From positions 123,825,165-123,889,164 of the forward strand of contig CM059187.1 of assembly GCA_030323885.1 (NCBI GenBank): a stretch of 64,000 nt of DNA, in the 5' to 3' direction. The notes under the pieces are model-generated. The model had not been told where the DNA came from and ran no database searches. It saw only the letters and a program-made list of their open reading frames with translations. Below are positions 56,612-64,000 of this stretch, piece after piece (position 1 is the stretch's first letter; every line of letters starts with the position of its first letter). The stretch is from Branchipolynoe longqiensis (taxonomy: Eukaryota > Annelida > Polychaeta > Phyllodocida > Polynoidae). The position numbers and the translations under genes were made by a program.

Positions 56612-57007
56612 TGAGCAGAGTGACAATTGGCTCACAGTGTAGAGGAGGCGGGGAGAAGAGAATGCCCACTCCGCAGTCAATAACATGGAAGTTAAGGTGG
56701 TTAGAGAGAAACATCACGGGGCTACCGTTATTTATTTCCACATAATAAATGATATAGTACACGTTTATATCAAGAAATCAGGCACAAAACCCTGTAAATG
56801 GCAATCAAAAACTTAAGATAAACATTGGAATCAAAGCTTCAAAGATTATATTATTTCACATTCATACTTTTTTTTCTGCTTCATAATCATGTCATCACAA
56901 GAAAAGTGGAATTAGTGAGAATTAAAATTGCTTTCAAGTACAAATCTGTTAATTTAATGACATTTTTGGATTGGCATTTAGGGGGTTTTGCGCCTGACCT
57001 CTTCATA
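56611..57007. other. Unannotated stretch
   Basis: No gene recognised. Confidence 0.45.
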
Positions 57008-57135
57008 TAAACTTCCATGTGGCAACAGATACTTAATAAGTACACCAGTTTCTAAGTTAGATATGTGGCTTCAAATCTAGGTCAGTGCTTTGGTTTTGAA
57101 AATGTGATGCTTTCATCGGACTATGCAGCTTTAAC
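57008..57135 (-). mobile_element. TTAA-MITE, partial, reverse
   Basis: TTAATAAGTACACCAGTTTC, TAAGTTAGATATGTGGCTTC, GATGCTTTCATCGGACTATG and GCAGCTTTAA are the reverse of the left arm. Confidence 0.8.
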
Positions 57136-57299
57136 GTGAGGATGCTTACTATATTTGCCTTGTGAGGAAATAATATTGACCACATGAAAATGACATGAAA
57201 TAAATAGATAGCACATGCGAGACAATTTTACTTAGATAGCAGCAATGTATCATACTGCATAACAATAACCATATGTCCAAATGGAGCGAGTATCCGATG
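57136..57299. other. Spacer between two TTAA-MITEs
   Basis: About 160 bp of unique sequence. Confidence 0.5.
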
Positions 57300-57646
57300 T
57301 TAAAGTTGCATAGTCCGATGGTTTTTGAGTTTCGAGCAATTTCTGAGATAAACACATTAGGTTATTCGTTATAATCTACCTTACTTTAATCGGGAGTAAC
57401 TTTGCTTTAAAATGATAAACTCAGGAGATATGTGAAGTGAAAACATAATTTGGCATGCTTGCCAAAACTCGAACCCCATGGGCTTAAGCATTAACACATT
57501 CTATTCAATTGTCTTAGCACGCCCTTCTATATAGCATTAAATGCTTAATAACTGCACCAATATCTAAGTTGGATATGTAGGTTCAAATGTACATAAGGGC
57601 TTTACCTTTGAAAAGTTGATGCTTTCATCGGACTATGCAACTTTAA
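57300..57646 (-). mobile_element. TTAA-MITE, complete (347 bp), reverse
   Basis: TTAAAGTTGCATAGTCCGAT to CATCGGACTATG...CAACTTTAA. Palindrome TTTGGCATGCTTGCCAAAA at about 57451-57469. Its interior order is inverted relative to other copies. Confidence 0.92.
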
Positions 57647-57860
57647 GTAGATTTCCTAGGGGTAAGATTCATCTATGTCAAGAGAAGAATGGAAATACTT
57701 GAGAGGGTTATATGTATATAAGTGTAGAACACACATGCATATATATTCACAAATATATACACCGAGTAGCCCGCATTTCAGAATGCGAGCTAATCGGCCC
57801 AAGCCCGCAATTGTCACAGGACAAGTAGTCTCGCCCACTTCACATATATGTATATATAGA

Positions 57861-58054
57861 TAGTAAAACCTCTCTATCCGACCTCCTCCACAGAGCAACC
57901 ACTCCCCTACATCGATCGCTTTATTTGGGTCCAAAATGATTCCCCAGACAATACCATTGTAACGATTAAAAACAATCTCTAAACCGACCACCTCCCTAAA
58001 TGGACCATATAAAGTCGGTCCCATGTTAGGTCGATTTAGAGAGGTTTTACTCTA
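57861..58054. mobile_element. MITE-A, complete
   Basis: TAGTAAAACCTCTCTATCCG to GAGAGGTTTTACTCTA, around TTTATTTGGGTCCAAAATGA. Confidence 0.88.
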
Positions 58055-58056
58055 TA

Positions 58057-58276
58057 TACAGTAAAACCTCTCTAAATATACAGGTTTTATTGTCTATACA
58101 ATAAAACCTCTCTAAATCGACCGACCTTGGGACTGACTTTAAGTGGTCCATTTAGGGAGGTGGTGAGTTTAGGGAATTAGAATATGGTTACAATGGTATT
58201 GTTGGGACCCAAATAAAATTATCGATATAGGGGAGTGGTCGATCTGTGGAGGTGGTCGTTAGAGAGGTTTTACTGT
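58057..58276. mobile_element. MITE-A, deleted copy plus complete copy, tandem
   Basis: 58057-58094 is a minimal copy (two termini with almost no interior: TACAGTAAAACCTCTCTAAA then ACAGGTTTTATTGT). 58096-58276 is a full copy in the opposite sense to 57861-58054. Confidence 0.82.
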
Positions 58277-59049
58277 CTGTGTATATGTATGTATGTGTGT
58301 ATGGTATATATATATATATGTATATATATATACCAACCTCAGAAGTGAAAGCATCACGCACCCAAAAGGGCGGCGAATGATGGAGGAGAGAGATCTACTC
58401 CAGGGGGACATTTATAGTGGCCTGACTGTGGCTGGAACTTAATCAATTCGGCCGGCCATGGTCAGCGGGAGGCAGCTGTCAGTGACCAGGGTCCACCGGA
58501 CTTCAGTGACGTCAGCATGGAGATTGCAGAGGAACGCTGGGCGTATACGGTCCGGTCGTCTGCCTCTGAAGTGCCAGGGCGCGTCGTGGGGATGATCGCG
58601 CGCAGAATCAGACAACGCTGATTGGTCGAGAGGACACACGTGACAACCTCTGATCCTCTTTCCTGTCCGTGGGACTTCCGGTGAGGAGAGTAGGAGTGAA
58701 GTGGTGGTTTTGCAGCAGGAAGGGGCTGGAGGGGTCGGGAAGGAAGGTCATTTTACCAACCATTTGTATATGATTTTGGCGAAATTAACGTTGATTCTAT
58801 CCCACATTATAGACATATTGTCTGTAAATATCTTGGATCGGCAATGGTCTCTAAATGTATTAATTCTCTTGACCCACTTGAGTGTCTGCTCTAATTTAAA
58901 GGCCATTCTTCTTAGGGAGGCCACTATTCTGTGACCTCAACCTATAAGCCATGGATAACGAGAAATCACACTGTGCACAGTGCTACAGAAAGGGGGTCTT
59001 GAACTAGTTATATTTAATTAGCTGGAGAAAAGGTAACTTTGTCAAGAGT
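58277..59049. other. Unannotated stretch
   Basis: TA run 58305-58331. GC-rich sequence at 58440-58620 has no recognisable domain. Confidence 0.45.
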
Positions 59050-59392
59050 GAACTAAACTTTCTCTCGCAACCTCAAACGCCATTTCTCACTCTTTCGCTG
59101 TCACTCTCTTTCAGTTACTCACTCTCTCCTGCTCTCCTTCTCTTGCTTTCGCTCTCCCACTCTCTGTCTGTTGCTTTCGCTCTCTCGCTCTCATTCTGTC
59201 GCTGTTGCTTTCGCTCTCTCACTCTCTTTTAGTCGCTCTCATTCTCTCACTTTCACTCTCTTTCTCTCTTTCGGTCACTTTCTCTCTTGCTCTCATTCAG
59301 CCCCTTTTGCTGTCTCATTCTCTTTCGGTCGCTCTTTGTCTCTCTCTCCCTCTCTTGCTCTTCCCTCCTCCATCCCTCTCCCTGCGGTTTGG
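59050..59392 (+). repeat. CT-rich polypyrimidine tract
   Basis: Degenerate TCTCTCACTCTC and GCTTTCGCTCTC units; Leu/Ser/Phe frames are artefacts. Confidence 0.9.
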
Positions 59393-59465
59393 GGTACATA
59401 AGCGCCCACCGATTTAAAGTTGTCCGTGTCAATTGGATAATAGTTAATACATCGCCTCTCAGCAC

Positions 59466-59532
59466 ACACACACCATCCACATACACGCCGCGCCAACACA
59501 CACACGCACACACACACACACACACACACTCA
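59466..59532 (+). repeat. (CA)n microsatellite
   Basis: CA repeat with short interruptions; longest run at about 59503-59530. Confidence 0.95.
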
Positions 59533-59689
59533 CACGGGCCCACCGCCGTCGCTCTGTGCGAGATGGAGATGTCAACCCGCAAATTGGACTTTCGGCCTGA
59601 CGGAGCAGGGATGGGATTGACGGCCGGACCTATCACTGGCCGGGCACGGCGGGACACAACCTCGGGGCATATGTATGATGTCCGCGCCC

Positions 59690-59890
59690 GCCCGGCTCCC
59701 GCCAAGCCCTCGCCCGACACCCGGCCGACACCCGGCCGACACCCGGCCGACACCCGGCCGACACCCGCACGGCTCCCGCCCAACCCCCGCCCGACACTCC
59801 CCCCCGGCTCCCGTCCGACACCCGGCCGACACCCGGCTCACACCCGGCTCACACCCGGCTCACACCCGCCCAACCCCGCCCCGGGCGCCG
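59690..59890 (+). repeat. GC-rich 11-bp minisatellite, CCCGGCCGACA unit
   Basis: About 15 units, including CCCGGCTCACA variants, ending near GCCCCGGGCGCCGCC. Several frames on both strands are open. Very CpG-rich compared with its surroundings. Confidence 0.92.
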
Positions 59891-60292
59891 CCGCGCCGCG
59901 CCTGCTTTTTGATTGAGTTACAATAAACGTGGAATTGAAATGTTTGCTTGGGAGAAAGTCATCGGACAGCTCGGCGAATAGGTTGCGGGGAATGGGGGAC
60001 AGGGGGGTTGGGGGTGGCAGCTGGGAGGTGGAGGTGGAGGGGGGTGCATGCCCAAGCGGTTGTCGGCGTTGTAAGCAGCCGTTGGTGCCCACCAGGGGTC
60101 GCGGAGGTTGAACATGCTGGGGTCGGGGAGGTGGGAGCAATACAAGTAACGCAGGCCGAGCAGGGAACGATAAATATATACATTTGTATATAGTCCTTAT
60201 CAACGCCTTGGTTCACGCCCACTTTATATAACTTTGATATATGCCCGCCTTAGAGTTACCCCATTCCCTATATACACACATCTACTGATAAT

Positions 60293-60295
<3 letters not shown>
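59891..60295. other. Unannotated stretch
   Basis: G-rich patch at 59990-60045; no gene. Confidence 0.45.
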
Positions 60296-60341
<46 letters not shown>

Positions 60342-60700
60342 AACCGATAAATACATCTATATATATACTTAGCCTGTGTATAGTGTGAAGTAGCGACAAC
60401 TATGAATATGATCTTCATATGTAGGGCACTACGCATATAGATAGACATGGTTTTCCCCCTTTACCACACACACATATACATACATATATCCATATATATA
60501 CATATATATATATATACATAAATATACATATATACATACATACACATATTTACATATATAAATTTGTACATATATATACATATATATATATACGTATATA
60601 GATATATTCATATCTATTCATATACATATGTATATACATGTATACCTATATATGAATATATACAAATATATATACATACATTCATATATAAAACAGAATC
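60296..60700. repeat. TA/TACATA-rich region
   Basis: (TA)n at 60296-60339 and a TATACATA-type tract at 60470-60690, about 190 bp upstream of the exon. ACCTATATATGAATATATAC at about 60645 recurs near 62249. Confidence 0.9.
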
Positions 60701-60885
60701 GCAAACACAAAAACATCGGCTTATCCACCTTTAAGAAGCCATGTCGAAGAACTTCTTTATGCTACAAATTAATTGCCTTTGCATATATTGATTTCCCTCC
60801 GAGAATAATCCATTACCTGCTTCCAAATACAAACATCATCACTCAACACCCAACCAACTGTTCGTTTGTTCCCCACCCCCCACAG

Positions 60886-61063
60886 GCTACGTACGGGTGG
60901 ACATCCCGATGAAGAACCTGACGAAGAACCGCGGTGAGACGGTGCGCCTCAAGTGTGAGATCACGGGCGACCCGCGCCCCACCTACCGGTGGTTCCGGAA
61001 CGGCGCGCCCATCAAGAAGGGCGACTCGAGGACGCAGGCGAGGGACACCCACTGGGGCTCCAA
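60886..61063 (+). CDS. ROR: Internal exon of a ROR-like receptor tyrosine kinase (Ig-like domain, first part)
   Basis: This exon encodes the N-terminal part of an extracellular Ig-like C2 domain. ROR receptors are single-pass membrane kinases or pseudokinases that act in Wnt5a-type signalling; that role is family knowledge. The acceptor is a pyrimidine tract ending CCCCCCACAG (60876-60885) and the donor is GTGAGT at 61064. It starts in phase 1 (two bases finish a split codon) and ends in phase 2, giving 58 whole codons. Numbered from Tyr (60888-60890), it contains IPMKNLTKNRGETVRLKCEI with an N-glycosylation sequon (NLT, residues 10-12), the first Ig cysteine at 23, GDPRPTYRWFRNGAPI with the invariant Trp at 35, and HWGS before the splice site. 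Known vertebrate ROR Ig domains have the same PM/PV-NNIT, G.T...L.C, G.P.P..RW.KNDAP and YGS-R landmarks. The second Ig cysteine must be in the next exon. Other Ig-RTKs (FGFR, MuSK) fit less well. GC content is much higher than in neighbouring DNA. Confidence 0.8.
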
Positions 61064-61084
61064 GTGAGTACACGGCTTCCTTAG

Positions 61085-61266
61085 TACAGTAAAACCTCTC
61101 TAAATCGACCGACCTTGGGACCGACTTAACGTGGTCCATTTAGGGAGGTGGTCTGTTTAGGGAGTTAGAATATGGTTATCATGGTATTGTTGGGACCCGA
61201 ATAAAGCGATTGATTTAGGAGAGTGGTCGGTCTGTGCAGCTGGTCGGTTAGAGAGGTTTTACTGTA
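61085..61266. mobile_element. MITE-A, complete, 21 bp downstream of the exon donor
   Basis: TACAGTAAAACCTCTCTAAA to GAGAGGTTTTACTGTA, well preserved. Lies in the intron immediately after GTGAGT. Confidence 0.92.
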
Positions 61267-61351
61267 TAGTAAAGAAACTACCAGACCTGCCCTTACTCAT
61301 ATCATTTCTTTTTGTATTTGTGCGTAATCTGTACCTCGGTTTAAAGCTGCT

Positions 61352-61405
61352 TCGGCACTGACAAAAGAATTATTCAGCAGAATAAACATATTTACAACAA
61401 AAAAA
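61352..61405 (+). mobile_element. Retroposon-like tail X, 5'-truncated
   Basis: TTCGGCACTGACAAAAGAAT, TATTCAGCAGAATAAACATA, then an A run directly abutting MITE sequence. The poly-A junction supports retroposition. Confidence 0.65.
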
Positions 61406-61763
61406 AGCATCAAATTTTCAAAACCAAAACAATTATCTGGAATTGATTCTACATAACTAGCTTAGAGACTGATGCATGTATTAATTTTTTGTTGCTACAT
61501 AGCAGGGAATACTGAGGCAATTTAATAGAACCTGTTATTGCAGACGCCAATGGTGTCAGAGTTTTGGCAAGCTTGCCAAAACTAATTTGACATGTTTGCA
61601 CTTCAAATATCTCGAAACATAACTGTTTAAAATAAACAGGACTTGAGGCTAAAGTAAAGTCGATTATAACGATCAGGTTATTCGCTATGGCACGGCGAGA
61701 CAAGTGGACTAAAGCCATGTTGAGGAAGCGCGACTTACTGTCTGTGTGTCACTCTCTCGCTCA

Positions 61764-61802
61764 GAAAAGAGGGAGACGGTGCTCAAGTGTGAGATCACTT
61801 GA
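61764..61802 (+). pseudogene. Echo of part of the ROR-like exon
   Basis: GAGACGGTG followed by CTCAAGTGTGAGATCAC matches the exon at 60936-60964, except for a 3-bp (one codon) gap after GTG. In the same frame it reads ETVLKCEIT and then TGA at 61800. A good acceptor-like tract (CACTCTCTCGCTCAG, ending 61764) precedes it and GTATGT follows at 61804. Exon homology cannot be followed outside about 40 bp, so it is a duplicated scrap, not a usable exon. Confidence 0.6.
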
Positions 61803-61892
61803 AGTATGTCTCTCAGCACACAGGGAATTGTGTATCCGCATATTCTCATATGCACATATGTACATATATACAGATATACATATATATACATA

Positions 61893-62215
61893 TGTAGTGG
61901 TCTGCACTGACCTCTCAGGCAAGTAACCACATAGACAGGTAGGCGTGGGGAGTGTGTTGATATCAGGGAGCCTAGGTGGTGTAATGGTTAGCACACTGGC
62001 CCGGAATGCAAAGAGATGGGTTCGAGTCCCGCTCTAGGCAATATTTCCCATTTTCATCACCCCCATGACACTGTGCCGTGACCATGATCCTATACAAGCT
62101 ACGCACTGTATAGTTGTAGAACCTACCCTGTGTATGTGTGGGTGCATTGCCTGTATGTATGTAATTGTAAGCATTACAAGACTTACAATTCCAGGGGGAC
62201 GAGTGTAGTGGTTCA
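61893..62215 (+). mobile_element. SINE2, full length, nested
   Basis: Leader TGGTCTGCACTGACCTCTCA, A box GGTGGTGTAATGGTTAGCAC, B box GGGTTCGAGTCCCG, then AATATTTCCCATTTTCATCA. The 3' part ends ACTTACAATTCCAGGGGGAC. TGTAGTG flanks both ends and may be the target duplication. Confidence 0.88.
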
Positions 62216-62616
62216 TATTTATACATATACATATATATACATTTATACCTATATATGAATATATACAAATATTATGTGGAATATAGGCCTGACGGAGGTG
62301 GGAGCTATAGACTCTATAGTATATAGCTCCGACCTATCTATAGATGGGAGCAGGGATGGTATCAGAACATATATCGAGGCCTCGATATATGTTCTATCAT
62401 CTCAGAAAAATTACAGAAACTCAACACCATCAGACTATGCAACTTTAAGCTGGAGACCGCCAATATGTAAACAAAATTTAAACAATTGTTTGCCATTAAA
62501 AAAGAAATGGGGGTGAGGTGGAAGGGGTGGGAAGTACACAATTAATTTGTTTTAGTTAAGTGCACCTGCCCACCCATATGATATTTGCCGATGTTGTACA
62601 AAGCTTAAAGCCGGAC

Positions 62617-63211
62617 TATACTAATATACAACATAACAATGCATATACTTGTAATTTTGTATACTAATATACAACATTAAAATGTATATACTTGTATACT
62701 AATATGCAACATTAAAATGCATATACTTGTAATTTTGTATACTAATATACACCATTAAAATGTATATACTTGTATACTAATATACAACATTAAAATGTAT
62801 ATATTTGTATACTAATATACAACATTAAAATGTATATACTTGTATACTAATATACAACATTAAAATGTATATACTTGTATACTAATATACAACATTAAAA
62901 TGTATATACTTGTATACTAATATACACCATTAAAATGTATATACTTGTATACTAATATACACCATTAAAATGTATATACTTGTATACTAATATACACCAT
63001 TAAAATGTATATACTTGTATACTAATATGCAACATTAAAATGGAGATACTTGTATACTAATATACAACATTAAAATGTATATACTTGCATACTAATATAC
63101 ACAATAAAAACGTATATACTTGCATACTAATATACAACATTAAAATGTAGATACTTGCATACTAATATACAAAATAAAATACATATACTTGTAAGTTGTA
63201 TACTAATATAT
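62617..63211 (+). repeat. 35-bp tandem array, about 17 copies
   Basis: Unit begins TATACTAATATACAACATTA and ends TGTATATACTTG. Period is exactly 35 bp in the middle of the array; some early units have an 8-bp TAATTTTG addition. Variants alternate AACATT, ACCATT and CAATAA. Confidence 0.95.
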
Positions 63212-63230
63212 GTGGCTATAATAACATAAT

Positions 63231-63356
63231 GTGTGTGTGTCTGTATACATCTGTATAATATCCACATTTACACATATGTACACATGTATGATGTCTGAAT
63301 TATTCATTTCTACATATAAGCCCATATATATATATATCTATATATATATATATATC

Positions 63357-63396
<40 letters not shown>
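63231..63396. repeat. TG, TA and CA microsatellites
   Basis: Short TGTG run at 63231-63242, (TA)n at 63325-63380 and (CA)n at 63381-63396. Confidence 0.93.
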
Positions 63397-63664
63397 TTTC
63401 TAGTGCCGCATTGTAGCGATGAGTTATTATAGTACAGTAAACAGCCAATCTCGGCGCTAGTATCCAGTGCTTGCCTTGCATACGTGGGATGTACACACAG
63501 ACAAATACGGGTAGTTCCGTAGGTGTTATTTATATGTGAATAATAATACATTATGCATACATGACACATTCAGGCTGCCGTGAAAGCAATGGCGGTATGT
63601 GTCAGTGAGTAAAGTCGGTGTTGACTACATTCAACAATGTCAAGAACATGTTGGGGTTTTCTGT
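63397..63664. other. Spacer, no gene seen
   Basis: No recognisable next Ig exon in this stretch on inspection. Confidence 0.45.
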
Positions 63665-63992
63665 TGTTGTTTTACGCCCTAGCAACATCTCAGGTCATAT
63701 CAGGACGGGTGCCGACTTGTGAGAGTGCGCACTCATGGCGACTTCATAGTATTGCCCCATTGAAATACCAGCCCACCAGCACCATGACCTGATATCCCAC
63801 ACATGCAGTCACATTATCCTGACACTGAGCCAACCAGTCCTTGTCCTATCCTATTAATGCCTCGCGCCAAGCTCGGCAGTGACGAGTATCACTTTTTAAA
63901 GTCATTGGTTTGACTCGGCTGGGATTCCAACTCCCGACCTTCCGCATGGGAAGCCTGCGCTCTACCGATTCTGCCACCGAGTCCGGTCTTGC
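63665..63992 (-). mobile_element. SINE1, full length, reverse
   Basis: Tail TTGTTTTACGCCCTAGCAAC, CATATCAGGACGGGTGCCGA, body CCTATCCTATTAATGCC, head TCTACCGATTCTGCCACCGA and GTCCGGTC. Near family consensus. Confidence 0.88.
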
Positions 63993-64000
63993 GTTTCCGG

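Larger units (their letters stand above)
61341..62448 (+). mobile_element. TTAA-MITE with two nested insertions
   Basis: Left end TTAAAGCTGC, right end CATCAGACTATG...CAACTTTAA. The first interruption is tail X (61352-61405). The second (about 61682-62394) splits GATCAGG from ATCTCAGAAAAATTACAG. It contains the exon echo and a SINE2. The central palindrome is intact at about 61560-61583. Confidence 0.85.

Noticed and set aside
59287..59916. 209-codon frame with repeated Thr/Pro/Arg peptide
   Set aside because: It joins a CT tract, a CA repeat and an 11-bp GC-rich minisatellite; three frames are open over the same stretch.
60843..61139. 98-codon minus-strand frame across the Ig exon
   Set aside because: It is the antisense shadow of the conserved exon and runs into a MITE.
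62617..63211. CRISPR array
   Set aside because: The units are directly contiguous with no unique spacers and the DNA is animal.

Overview
This window is animal (metazoan) nuclear DNA that is almost entirely non-coding. It has no bacterial-style gene packing, operons or ribosome-binding sites. It does have an intron-flanked coding exon with canonical splice sites, tRNA-derived SINEs, decayed LINEs, many short inverted-repeat transposons (MITEs) and abundant microsatellites. The SINE bodies and the conserved sequence of the one exon suggest a marine invertebrate with large introns, possibly a mollusc or other lophotrochozoan. I cannot fix the species from sequence alone.

The only convincing host-gene sequence is a 178-bp exon at 60886-61063 (+). 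It encodes the first part of an Ig-like domain that best matches the Ig domain of ROR-family receptor tyrosine kinases. The rest of the gene is not recognisable here; downstream exons should lie beyond 64000. An echo of part of this exon, in the same frame but ending in a stop, sits about 830 bp downstream at 61764-61802, inside a nested transposon.

Layout. 1-1000: pyrimidine- and purine-rich simple repeats. 1000-1500: a tandem repeat related to a terminal-inverted-repeat (TIR) element at 48739-49536. 2760-5190: a 5'-truncated, frameshifted LINE. 5400-13300: simple repeats, four SINE1 copies or fragments and two pogo/Tigger-like MITEs, one split by a SINE. 13922-15184: a CTAA/CTAC satellite. 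15609-18545: a TIR element, a three-ended Tigger-like composite and a 43-47-bp minisatellite. 19550-31000: TTAA-flanked MITEs, SINEs, an A-B-A'-inverted B' structure and a TIR element with GCGGTAT-type arms. 31668-38000: a tandem pair of SINE2 copies and several local tandem repeats. 38000-46600: clustered and nested TTAA MITEs, C-rich tracts, a 12-bp coding-like array and a G-rich minisatellite split by a SINE. 48165-58276: SINE1, the large TIR element, four complete TTAA MITEs (two with paralogous empty sites nearby), the 3' end of a second LINE and tandem MITEs. 58277-60885: CT-, CA- and GC-rich repeats and AT-rich sequence. 60886-61063: the exon. 61064-64000: an intronic MITE, a heavily nested TTAA MITE, a 35-bp tandem array and a SINE1.

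There is no gene network to describe. The biology visible here is repeat ecology: at least two tRNA-derived SINE families, one TTAA-target MITE family with a conserved central palindrome, two TA-target MITE families, several TIR elements that carry internal tandem repeats, and repeated nesting. I did not find evidence for a new multi-gene system. The best leads are the TTAA MITE family with in-window empty sites, and the exon echo.
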